DNA from: Thereva unica
Lineage: Eukaryota; Arthropoda; Insecta; Diptera; Therevidae
DNA length: 64,000 nucleotides
NCBI GenBank assembly: GCA_949987705.1
Contig: OX465281.1
Span: 222,613,978 to 222,677,977 of the forward strand
Reading direction: 5' to 3'
The position numbers and the translations under genes were made by a program. Position 1 is the first letter of the stretch. Each line of letters begins with the position of its first letter. This document shows positions 1-9,918 of this stretch, in pieces. The notes under the pieces are model-generated. The model had not been told where the DNA came from. It ran no database searches and saw nothing but the letters and a program-made list of their open reading frames with translations.

Positions 1-468
1 AATAAGCGCATTCCAGCCCGTATAATTTTGGTTATACATAGAGCGGCATAGCTCGCACTGGCATCCCGGAAACATAGATCCCAGTCAGTGGCTTGAAAAA
101 AGCGAATTAGCCCCAACCAGTTGGCTTTCCCATAGTGCCAAACAGTTTTTTAGGAACTGTGTTAGTAGGGGTAGAAAATGAGTATGGGAAATTAGCGCTG
201 ACTAGGCAATGGTCCGAGTTGAGACTTTCACGCGAAGAGTCAATGCTTTCTTAACCCGACTATCGGATCAGACAGAAAACTTGATACGATAGTCTTTCTT
301 CATTCTAATTGCAAACTTCAAAGAGCTCTAAATATCTAGGCATACCTAAGTGAGTCTTGATGACACTATAGGCAACTCTTTTCATTTTGGTTATATTTTC
401 GTGGATCACGTTGCCTATGTATATCAATATATGGATATATTAGATATGGATATATTGTTAAGAATAAT
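1..468. other. No gene seen
   Basis: Contains short open frames only, with no recognised motif. A short direct repeat (tattgttaagaat, 453-465) abuts the foldback element that begins at about 469 and recurs at 1756-1768 beyond its other end. Confidence 0.5.
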
Positions 469-1742
469 AGTGGAGTCAGATGAGCATCAAATTTTAGTGA
501 AAAGGGAATTGTCGGGAGTCTCAAATTTTTTTTTTTTTTGGAACATGTTAGTTACATCGAATACTATACGAAATGAACATTTTCTACCTCTAGCAACCGC
601 CGCTACATAAGTTATCGGCCATTCTGTCAAAACTTTACTATTTTGGTCGTTCTTTCTAAATATACATAGATGCTTATATCTCGGCATGTGCAGGTTCAAA
701 AAAATCGAAAAAAATAGAGGTTGTTCGTTATGATATTGGCTACCGGCGGATACCATATGAAATTTTTATCTGCACACATAACCTCAAAAAAAATCAAAAA
801 CTGAAGAAACTGCTCAATTTTGTTTTTTTAGTGATAACTTCGGAAATTTTAAGTGAAATTTGATGAAATTTTCAAAGATTATACTTTATGATGTGAACAA
901 TAACTGGTTAAAATTTGAAAAAAAAGTGAAAAAATCGAACCAAAAAAGCGTTTTTTGCATTTTTTCGTCAATTTTTTCAAAAAAAATTAACATTTTTTGG
1001 TAAAAGTCAATTTTTCGAAAAATTGTATCAGCAATGAACTTATAATACAATAGAAATTGAGCTTTGACAAAAAAGGTCAAATTTTTCGAAAAAAATTGAC
1101 GAAAAAATGCAAAAAATCACGATTTTTGATTCGATTTTTTTCACTTTTTTTCAAGCTAAAAAAAAAATTTCTTTTTTACCATCATAAAGTGCATAAAAGA
1201 ACGTACATTTAAAAAAAAAGAAAGAACCTCATACGATGCGATGCACAAAACTGATGGGCCAATCAATTTTCAAATATGAAGTCAGTTTTTGAGCCTTGTA
1301 TTAGATATTTTGACTTGAAATTTTAACCAGTTATTGTTCACATCATAAAGTATAATATTTGAAAATTTCATCAAATTTCACTTAAAATTTCCGAAGTTAT
1401 CACTAAAAAACCAAAATTGAGCAGTTTCTTCAGTTTTTGATTTGAGGTTATGTGTGCAAATGAAAATTTCATATTGTAACCGCTGGTAGCCAATATCATA
1501 ACGAACAACCTCTATTTTTCTCGATTTTTTCGAACCTACACATGCCGAGATATACGTATCTATATTTAGAAAGAACGACCAAAATGGTAAATTTTGGACA
1601 TATGGCCGATAACTTACGTAGCGGCGGTTGCTAGAGGTAGAAAATGTCCATTTCGTATAGTTTTCCATGTAACTAACATGTTCCAAAAAAAAAATTTGAG
1701 ACACCAGACAATTCCTTATGTTTTGCTCATCTGACTCCACTA
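469..1742. mobile_element. Foldback element with arms of about 450-600 bp
   Basis: The left arm (about 469-1000) is the reverse complement of the right arm (about 1080-1742). The outer ends read tagtggagtcagatgagca and its complement. The match continues through the atcggccat, cgttatgatattggc and gtgaacaataactgg blocks with scattered substitutions and small indels. The right arm has about 160 extra bases at 1160-1320. The centre is very rich in A and T runs. No protein motif is present; open frames in the arms are by-products of the repeat. The flanks share tattgttaagaat, a possible target duplication, but on the right it lies 13 bases beyond the arm end, so the true ends are uncertain. Confidence 0.75.
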
Positions 1743-1897
1743 TAATGGATATATGTATTGTTAAGAATTATTCTTTTACAAATTTAACTATGACAAATTG
1801 GTGTGAAATCAATTTATTTTTACAAGCGTATTAAGAAAAACACGCTTGTAGTCAATATGCATTTCGAGAAAATTACCTCCAAAAAATTTTGTGAATA

Positions 1898-2394
1898 CCT
1901 TCGATTTTTGAACATTGAATAACTCTGACATTTTTTAGCCCATTTTGACAAACGAGCAAGATTTATTTAGAATATTCTCTAGGTACTATTTACTTCAAAT
2001 CAGTTTTTGAATACAATGTCGATTAAATGAAAACTTTCATTCCATTCCCAAAAAGCATATCTTTTTCGGGCATCCAACATAACATTGGCCAACATATCGG
2101 GCGTTATAGCAGCTATTTTGGTTCGTACGTACTTTGACTTGGTCAATGGCCTTTGGTTTGTTTTGGTGGCGTTAAATCCGAAGAACCAGAATAGTTTTAT
2201 TTATTGACTCCGTCAGAGAGTGTAAAATAAGCTTCGTCAGTCATCAAAATTTTGTGGCTAAAATCAGGTTCGGCATCGATCATTCTTGCGACGGCATTTA
2301 GCTAAAATGGTACTGAATGATATTTCAGAAACATGTACATTTGTCGAAATCGACTAAAAAATGTCAGAGTTATTCAATGTTGAAATACCGAAGG
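1898..2394 (-). mobile_element. Mariner-like (IS630-Tc1-mariner) deletion derivative
   Basis: Inverted ends of about 55 bp, the core being attgaataactctgacattt at about 1911 and its complement at about 2360. Read on the minus strand, 2300-2030 gives a broken transposase: an ILMTDEAYFTLSDGVNK segment around the first catalytic Asp, where mariner-type enzymes have the [L/I]-x-[S/T]-D-E-A-x-F signature, followed directly by a C-terminal segment with AITPDMLANVMLDARKRYAF. The middle of the gene, with the other two catalytic residues, is missing, and the rest has stops and frameshifts. A TA dinucleotide precedes the left end; the right end has TC there. Confidence 0.72.
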
Positions 2395-3330
2395 TCTAGA
2401 TGGTGCAATTATGCACATAAGCACTTTTGACGAACCGATAACTCAGCAAGTACAGCTCAGTTTAAGATGAGATATAAAAATGATGAGGAAGAAAATACTG
2501 AATACAAAAATGAAATAAAATAAAAATCATCGAATTTGCACTCCTGGCTTTTTAGTGTAGTGAGGTCGTAACAAACACGGATACTTTGATAAGCGGCATT
2601 TATGACGATATTTATGCTGAATATCAACTCAACAGAAGATTCATGCTTGTACGAAAAATCTATAATGGAGCTGAGAAATGATCAGGTGTGCATTCACAAT
2701 GGTCTTATGTTTCAACAAATAATCTTTCTGTAAATACCATTTATGTAATCTAGATGAAGCAGTATATTATCCAACTTTTGTAGATTACTACACACCTGTT
2801 TAATTTTTTTAAACGCAACTAGCACGCCTAGCGAACAATACGCTTGCCACGGGGGATGCACGGTCCGGCACAGGCATGATAAGCTAAAAATAAGACCGCT
2901 ATAGAGGTATGCACGCCCCTGTAAAAGATATGAATTTATTCGTAATCAACCATTCAAAATACAAATGGTGTTTTACGAAGTGGTCCCCCAACTTAGTATT
3001 ATCTACGTCCAATGCTGCTTAATCTACGCAATCGATGTGAGTGGCCGTGCTTATGTGAATGGCCGTGCCTTATTTGGACTATGCGGTAGCTCTTTCATTA
3101 GTATGTGCCTGTAGCGAGCTGTATTTGGAAAACTACAGCCTTACAGGCGTTTCAGCACTGTGCGTGCCACTTTTAGGCTGCCCAGTTTTATTTTTAATGG
3201 CGTACACATAAAAAGGGTTTAAAAGCAATCTTCACCAACAAGCGGTTTTGTTCAACGAGCTGAAAATTTCTGACATAGAGAAGACAGAAAGGAATAAAAT
3301 TTATCAAGGTGAAGGAAATGGAAAGATGAA
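2395..3330. other. No gene seen
   Basis: No motif, repeat pair or long open frame was recognised on either strand in this stretch. Confidence 0.4.
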
Positions 3331-3570
3331 ACAATTAAATTTTGATTCCATGCTTGAGAGGAGACGACACCACATAGAAATACGCAAATAGCCTCTCATT
3401 TCGCGGAAACTACAATTCGTTTATAAATAGGGCAATTCAACTGTGGAACAATCTTCGAACTCCTTCAAAATCCTAGACTTTGAAAGTAAGCTGCATCGCA
3501 ATCTGCTTTAGCAGCCCTACACAACCTATTTTTTCGTATTTTCTTCTATTCTTAAAACTAATTCTACCAC
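3330..3570 (+). pseudogene. LINE ORF2 C-terminal scrap (CR1/L2-like)
   Basis: Read in shifting frames, the stretch contains SLSFRGNYNSFINRAIQLWN, the ending typical of CR1/L2-type ORF2 proteins (R-x-x-x-x-x-N-x-F-[I/V]-x-R-A-[I/V]-x-L-W-N-x-L-P). It is followed by a short tail segment at about 3470-3530. Stops break the frame. The retrotransposon 5' of this point is absent, so this is a 5'-truncated or decayed copy. Confidence 0.62.
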
Positions 3571-4307
3571 TAGACATTGGAACATGACGTATTCGGCATT
3601 GGCGTATCAAAAATGGTGGTTCCTAAGCTTTGTCTTTCCCCATAAAAAACCGGGCATTAGAGGTCCACTCTTGGCATGATCAGCTCTAAGCCATTTCGTC
3701 CTGGGCCAGAGAATCGATGGGGATACTAGGAAGGATGTCACAGCACTTGTCAGCTTGCACGCTGCACCTGAAGTACCATCTATCAGAAGGGGCGAATGGG
3801 CTTGTGCGGGTTGAATCTGCTCTTCGCGTTTGGTGGCACTATCCTGTGATATTGAGGAACAGGCTCTTGTTGTTTGGTTCAACTTTGTTCGAACACATTG
3901 GTCTACCGGGAAATCTCTGGTGAGACTGCTGAGCTTGTAAGCTGTTTTGGCCAACAAGTCTTCATAAAGTAAAAGCATGAGTACATTAAGTACATATGTC
4001 TGCCGCTGTACTTCTGGCTCAAATATTATATTAAAAGAAAAAAACAAGAGAGAATGCATTATCATCCTGCTAACACAAACATCACTTAAGGTTAATGATT
4101 GCTTTACTTCTGCCAAGGAGTTTTCGTTAGCCTTTGATAAATAATGAAATAATTCACGAAATCTTCAAGAGTAAACTGAAGCTTTAAAGGCAACACACGG
4201 AAGCTTCACTCGCTAATCGCCCTAAGGATTCTCACAATACACCCAAAAGCATTCCTCGGCTAATTCATACCTTTTCAGATAAAGGCAAAAATCAAAAAGG
4301 GACTTAC
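3571..4307. other. Intron or 3' flank of F-BAR exon D; nothing recognised
   Basis: Minus-strand open frame 3607-4116 (169 codons) shows no family motif and no splice logic tying it to exon D. It is treated as chance. Confidence 0.4.
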
Positions 4308-4553
4308 CTTAGTGGAAATAATGTCGGCTCCCTGTATGACAGCTTCGGCAACAATGCTGCACAGGTCGGTGTAAATCTCCTCCAGCTCCTGCATAAGTTG
4401 TGGCAAAGTCTCGCAGTGGTATGCCTCGAGCATAGCGTTTGTAGCATGCAGCTGCTGAACATAGGCATTGTGGGCATCTATGTACATTGTAAAGGAGTGC
4501 TGTGTTGGGTTTTGCCGATGTGCCATAAAGGCCTGCTTGTAGTCAATGCGGCA
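4308..4553 (-). CDS. F-BAR protein, exon D
   Basis: Fourth coding exon, 246 bp, 82 codons, phase 0 at both ends, after an intron of only 81 bp (acceptor ttcaattgcag, donor gtaagt). The motif HNAYVQQLHATNAMLEAYH followed by ETLPQLMQELEEIY is the F-BAR segment with the H-N-x-Y-V-x-x-L-x-x-x-N and L-P-x-L-x-x-x-L-x-x-x signatures. This segment is most like the Fes/Fer group, but other F-BAR families (srGAP, FCHSD/Nervous wreck, NOSTRIN) share the pattern, and exons A-C did not clearly match Fes/Fer, so no symbol is given. An open frame continues briefly into the intron, but the gtaagt at 4307-4302 is the likely true end. No later exon was recognised between 1 and 4307. Confidence 0.87.
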
Positions 4554-4634
4554 CTGCAATTGAAATGGATGTCGTTGGGGGTTAATTACTCCTTTATAAT
4601 GTGTAACTACCAGGAAACAATTTCAGTGACTTAC

Positions 4635-4751
4635 CTTTGATAGCTTTTCTTCAGTCTTTGCGATAATAGTCTCATAAGACTCCCTGTGAGTGAATATTTT
4701 TCTGCTTTGAACTTTCCGATGAAAGGATTTATCCAGCATTGGACGTGACAC
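4635..4751 (-). CDS. F-BAR protein, exon C
   Basis: Third coding exon: 117 bp, 39 codons, phase 0 at both ends. The acceptor is ttatttcag and the donor gtaagt. The translation begins VSRPMLDKSFHRKVQ and ends in a Lys-rich helix (IIAKTEEKLSK). This corresponds to the part of an F-BAR where the second helix runs into the long basic helix that faces the membrane. It joins exon B in frame and without a gap in the expected helix pattern, despite the 39 kb of transposons between them. Confidence 0.85.
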
Positions 4752-4753
4752 CT

Positions 4754-6360
4754 GAAATAACAAAGGCATCATCAAAAAAGGAGCATTTTAATGAAATTTT
4801 CAGATTTTTTTTAGTAATCGTTTTAGCATCAGCAAACTATAAACAAAACGCTTTCAGCTCATATAAGTAAAAATCGCTCGATATCCAATTTTCTGCTGAA
4901 TATTCCATATTAAGTGCTACCATACTGTGAGTAATTTGTACCTTCATCAGCCAGCGGCGTTTTATATCGATCCATTAAACCACATTGTTTCAGACTTAAT
5001 TAATATCTAAATACAGCAACTATAATCTCGTATACATAAGTAGTATTACCTATGGTTGAGATAACAACAATGCCACAATGTTTATATAGAGATGGGATAA
5101 CTGCCATATATATTAGAATGGAACCTTCGCCGGTTATTGATAGTTGAACGAACAATACTTTAGTGTTATATAAAATAGCTTGGATTAATGAAAGTGTTCA
5201 ACTGAATTGTTAATGGTGGGAAAATTAAATTACTATCGTAAAACTATTGCTGAACAATAGTCGAGGTGTTAAAATTAATGATGAATATTCAACGAGATTC
5301 ATTTCCGTGACGATGATCGTTTTAGATAGGGATACTAAAATAAATGGACGATGGGGGATTTTGTTAACTAATTTACGACTTCAATCAAATTAGCTCACTT
5401 AGAACAATGGGAGGTGTCAGGGTATAACTTAGTACATAGTTTCTCCTCCTTTAAAAGAATTTCCATTTATATTAAGAAAGATGTGGGCCTGCAGAAGGCG
5501 TTCGCTAGTAAATTACTGCGTATCAATTTTCGTATCCGACTAAAACAGTCACAAAAAAAACCACTGGCTTCTATGAGCAAGCAAGCTGCATGGTTCTTTG
5601 GCGCCACCGACTGGGATTTGTTTTTCGCAGTAAGAACGCAAAATTTGATTTGTCACTCTCTGCATCACCAACATTATACTAGCGGAAATGCGCAGGTGAT
5701 GCAATTGCCCTCGCAAGACTCACGACAGAAGCATTTTATTTTTATCAATTACAAAGTTATCAATTCGTCAAAACGGATCGAAAGATAAAATGAGCTGCAC
5801 TAGAAATTACTGATAAAAAGAACATCGCAAAGCTTGATTGAAGGACTCAAAAATTGAGCCCCTTTCCTCACATAACATACGCCTCGCTGCACCCATAAGT
5901 CAATACTCGCCAATAAAAACCATCTATTGGCTTGGTATTTTTCGAGATATGAATTTTACACAGTCGAAGTGTATCAAATAGTGTTGGGTAGGACACGATA
6001 ATAAAATGAGTTTGTAAGAGGAGCCTTTTTTTCCTTTTGAACCAGTACAATGTCTCACTTCAAATGAAGCGAGGTGCCATTGTATTGCTAGCACGTCACG
6101 TAGTGAATGGCTCAAATGTTGCGATTCGGGTAGATCTATTGCGTTTGCGAAAGAGAGGATACGATAAATGATGAATGCATGAATGGAAATATTAATTATC
6201 GTGCCTATGAATGTTGATTACAAAAATATTCTTTAAAATTTTTGTTAACTGTATAAAGAAAAACATATTTACAAATTTAAAATGAAACTCCTTAAAATTG
6301 AAAATAACACGAAAATATTTTATTTGTTACAGATAGAGATTAAAAAATAAAAATAAAATT
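4754..6360. other. Intron sequence; nothing firm
   Basis: A 124-codon open frame at 5414-5788 (+) has no recognisable domain. At about 5890-5990 there is a stretch (caataaaaaccatctattgg, then tttttcgagatatgaatttt) that recurs in reverse complement at about 30905-30985 inside the loop of the Harbinger palindrome. It is therefore a dispersed repeat. Confidence 0.45.
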
Positions 6361-6995
6361 TTACCTCCCTCGAAAAATGTAAGAAATATCTCTCCAGCTT
6401 CACTCCCTCAAAAAATGTAAGAATTGTCTCTTCAGTACAAAATTTGCCTCCCTCGAAAAATGTAAGAATTGTCTCTTCAGTACAAAATTCACCTCCTTCG
6501 AAAAATGTAAGAATTGTTACCTCCCTCGAAAAATGTAAGAATTATCTCTTCAGTACAAAATTTGCCTCCCTCGAAAAATGTAAGAATTGTCTCTTCAGTA
6601 CAAAATTCACCTCCTTCGAAAAATGTAAGAATTGTTACCTCCCTCGAAAAATGTAAGAATTATCTCTTCAGTACAAAATTTGCCTCTCTCGAAAAATGTA
6701 AGAATTGTCTCTTCAGTACAAAATTCACCTCCCTCGAAAAATGTAAGAATTGTTACCTCCCTCGAAAAATGTAAGAATTATCTCTTCAGTACAAAATTTG
6801 CCTCTCTCGAAAAATGTAAGAATTGTCTCTTCAGTACAAAATTCCCCTCCCTCGAAAAATGTAAGAATTGTTACCTGCCTCGAAAAATGTAAGAAATATC
6901 CCTCGAGCACAAAACTTCACTCCCTCAAAAAATGTAAGAATTGTCTCTTTAGTATAAAATTTCACTCCTTCATAAATGTAAGAGATTTCTCTCCA
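6361..6995. repeat. Tandem array, 118 bp higher-order unit of three subrepeats
   Basis: Subrepeats of about 40-45 bp carry the core ctcgaaaaatgtaagaatt, followed by gtctcttcagtacaaaatt or a shorter gttacctcc link. Three subrepeats make a 118 bp unit that repeats at about 6514, 6632 and 6750 with very few differences. The edges (6361-6440 and 6870-6995) are more diverged. The long open frames here exist in several frames at once, because 118 is not a multiple of three, and are repeat artefacts. Confidence 0.9.
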
Positions 6996-7170
6996 GTTCG
7001 TATTTACAATCTCACCACGGCTCGGTTTAAATTGGATATTTGACTGCGGCAAAAACAGTAAGAAAATATCTATGCAGTTCGTGTTTACAATATCACCTCG
7101 GCGCAGTTCAGGTTTGATATTTTGCTGCTGCAAAAGAAGTAAGAAATGTCTCTCCACTTCGTAATTTACA
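6996..7170. repeat. Decayed tandem repeat, about 85 bp unit
   Basis: Two to three degenerate units of the form gtaagaaatgtctctccag, then ttcgtatttacaatctcacc, then ggctcggtttaaattggata. They adjoin the 118 bp array and share its gtaagaaatatctctccag portion, so both may descend from one longer monomer. Confidence 0.6.
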
Positions 7171-7805
7171 AACGCACGATACACGCTCATATCCCAGTAG
7201 TACATTATTTTTGAACCGGGACATTTAAAAAAGTTGAGGCCTCAGTACAATTTACTATCGTGTATGGGACAAATGAACTGCCTCTTGTAAGTCCGGCTCA
7301 ACTCTAGTATCAAAGAACGGGTACATGGGTCTTCAGACGGCTGCCATGGATCTAACGGTATATCGAGTATACTACATTGCTTATTGTATGCTACTTATCA
7401 TACCCTTTCAGTTGATAACCATGTCGAGGGGGTTGTGAAGAAATCGTAATCCGCCCTATTGAGACGTTCGACCTAACGGTATATTGGTTCATACCCATTA
7501 TCATTAATGGAATGATTCAATTTAATGACAATTTAATATTTACGAAGCTGTCAAACAATAGGTAGGCCATGACGCTATTGAAACTAAAGTGAATGAAAAT
7601 CTCAAAATTTAACAATTTTTTAGATTTTGCAGCTGTTCCTTTTGGTTGGGGGTATAAAAAATAGCCTACGGCCTATTCTCAGACCTAGCAAATATGCACA
7701 AAAAATTTCATAAAAATCGGTCAACCTGATTCGGAGGAGTTCGATAACAAACACGTTGACACGGGATTTTTATAAATATAGATGAATGGGAATATGTATT
7801 TATTA
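7171..7805. other. No gene seen; one dispersed-repeat-like segment
   Basis: At 7690-7775 there is a segment with taaaaatcggtcaacctgat and cggaggagttcgataacaaa. Such segments occur at the ends of dispersed insect repeats; I cannot assign it to a family. Confidence 0.35.
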
Positions 7806-8206
7806 CTATGATTACATGCATACTTGAAGTAGACTTGAAAGTCATGTAACCTCAGATCGACTTCAAGTAAGCTTGACTCAAGTAGATCCGAAAAATTTGT
7901 CGGATCGACTTGAAATTGGCCATGTAACCCCTGCTTCAGCGCTTGAGTTTTGAAATTAGTTCTCCGTTGGTTGTACATTTCACTTCTGATGCAATTCACT
8001 TAATAAATTTATTTTATTTATTTAAGCTGCACATAAATGAGAAAAAATCGTTTATTCCATCACGCATTTCGAAGCAAACTTATGCGAAGTGTCAAATATA
8101 TTTCAAGCCGGCTTGAAGTCAAGCTCTCAAGCTGGTGAACTTTCGCCGCGGATTAAACTGTCAGTTGGATCTCAAGTCAAGTCCTCGATCCGGCATGTAA
8201 TCATAG
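7806..8206. mobile_element. MITE with 14-16 bp inverted ends and TA flanks
   Basis: Left end ctatgattacatgc (7806-7819) and its complement gcatgtaatcatag (8193-8206) match perfectly, and each is flanked outside by TA. The subterminal parts on both sides are rich in cttgaagtc/gacttgaag motifs in both orientations. About 400 bp long with no coding motif. TA flanks suggest a Tc1/mariner-mobilised non-autonomous element. Confidence 0.66.
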
Positions 8207-8544
8207 TATATGTTCGCAATAGGGTCCTACACCGTACAACCGATCTTAATGAAAATTTAACCATGTGCTATTTAGATCAAAACGTAGACCATGGGCTATT
8301 CTATTACTTTGCAAAGACTCTCCTAGGTGGCGCTGTCATGGAAAGTTTGGTTGAAAAACATATCACAGCTTTTGATTTTTGCATGATGCACCTTGAAGCC
8401 CGATTTTTTAAATTAAAAACGGCAACAGAAATATGATTGAATTTGCCTATTTTATTCCGATTGCAATGAAAATTCAAAATGGCCGCGCCAATATGGCCGA
8501 CTAATTTGCCAGTTGTATTCCGATTCCAATGAAAATTGGTATTA
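8207..8544. other. No gene seen
   Basis: No feature was recognised. The 115-codon open frame (8089-8436) starts inside the MITE and has no motif. Confidence 0.4.
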
Positions 8545-8872
8545 TTTATTTATTTATTTATTTTAATCAAAAAATAAAGTACACAAGATTTACACCTTAT
8601 TTCGTACTGTAACACAAGAAAATAATATTGATAAAATTAAAAACAAAATTAAACTTAAAATAAAAATTAAATTTAAATTTACAAAAGGGAAGAGAGAAAG
8701 AAAATAAAAATAAAATAGAAGTACTAGAACTAGACACAGTTAATTTATTTTAATTTAATTTAATTAAGACATAATTCATAGCCGGTGAGATGAGTCTGAA
8801 GATGAGAAGATGAAAGCTGAGAAGAATGTACGAAAAACCATGATAAGCAGCAAGCAAGCAATAAATACAATT

Positions 8873-9379
8873 TTATACGTTCCGTGTATCAAGGTACGCG
8901 ATCACTCCGCTCCTAAAAGTGCCGAGGGAGCTGATACTTTGCAGATGGAATGGGAGGCTATTCCACAGTCTAACAGTATGTACAAAGAAGGAACGACCAC
9001 CCAACAGGGAATAGTGTCTAGGAATACGAAATTGCATAGAACGACAAGTACGAAGAGGAACAAGACTATCAACAAGATATGAGGGGGCAGAGGAATTAAT
9101 GATTTTATGCAATAAACATAGGCCATGCACTTCACGATATGTGAGAAGGTTGCAAGGTAGCAAGGAAGGACGAAGACCAGAAACATGTGCAAAACGATTA
9201 AGGTGAAAAATGAACCTTAAACAATCATTGAAGGCAACATTCAATCTATGTTTACATGTGGAGTCAAGGCATATATAAACAGCAGATCCGTATAGAAAAT
9301 GGGGAAGTATAAGGGATTTTACTAGCGCAAGACGAGTGTTACGGGATAATAAGCTACCATAGAGACGTAGGCGACGCAA
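8873..9379 (-). pseudogene. LINE ORF2, thumb and C-terminal segment
   Basis: Continuation of the same ORF2 after the MITE. It carries LVKSLILPHFLYGSAVY (the thumb motif L-x-x-x-[L/I]-[I/V]-x-P-x-x-x-Y-G) and ends with RIPRHYSLLGGRSFFVHTVR and LWNSLPFHLQSISSLGTFR, the usual CR1/L2 ORF2 ending (S-F-x-x-x-x-x-x-L-W-N-x-L-P). The last residues, YLDTRNV, lie close to the stop. Together with 9919-11418 this makes one decayed protein. Confidence 0.82.
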
Positions 9380-9491
9380 ACAAGTATAGATTTTTTTTCA
9401 GAGTGAGCGACACATGATCACAACAGGACAAGTTAGAGTTAACCAATACTCCAAGATTCTTAGAAGGCGAGAATATTTTCAGCGAAATATT

Positions 9492-9784
9492 GGGTGCATC
9501 CAGCGCACTCAGCGGAAAAGCCGCTTAGCTGAACAGCACAGCGTAAAAAGTACCTCAGCGATATGAGTCGGCTGGATGGGTAGCTAAGTTAAAATTTATT
9601 TTGACAGCTAAATTTTTTTTTTCTATTTTAAATAACATCAATTCACTATCGCTGAGCTACTTAGCATAAAATTTTTAGGCTGAGAAATTTGCCAGCCGCT
9701 GAGCTAAGCTGCTTAGTTCAGCTAGACATCCAACGAGCTCAGCACTTAGCCGCTACTCAGCCGCTGAGTGCGCTGGATGCACCC
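9492..9784. mobile_element. 293 bp MITE nested in the LINE, 3 bp ATT duplication
   Basis: Ends are perfect 24 bp inverted repeats starting gggtgcatccagcgcact. Flanks are ATT (9489-9491) and ATT (9785-9787). Removing the insert plus one ATT restores the LINE frame across the site as LNNISLKIFSPSKNLGVL, the conserved K-[N/F]-L-G-V-x segment of RT. The interior is full of gctgag and ctcagc motifs in both orientations. No coding motif. A 3 bp duplication fits PIF/Harbinger-type transposition, but ATT is not the usual TWA, so the superfamily is open. Confidence 0.85.
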
Positions 9785-9918
9785 ATTGTTTAGCTTTAGA
9801 GGGGGGATGCTGGAAGTATCAAGAAGAGATCTGCTAAGTATTAGTACAGATGATTTATTAGGGTTTAACTTCAAGAAGTTATTATCACACCATAGGGATA
9901 AGGATTTCAAATCGTTAT

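Noticed and set aside
3607..4116. 169-codon minus-strand frame as a later F-BAR exon
   Set aside because: No coiled-coil or F-BAR pattern and no splice site pairing with the exon D donor.
5414..5788. 124-codon frame as a gene
   Set aside because: No motif, lies in the large F-BAR intron, composition like its surroundings.
6361..6995. Possible CRISPR array
   Set aside because: Units are contiguous without unique spacers, and the window is animal nuclear DNA.
6361..7205. Several overlapping open frames of 60-124 codons on both strands
   Set aside because: They are created by the 118 bp tandem repeat, whose period shifts the frame. Their content simply repeats the unit.
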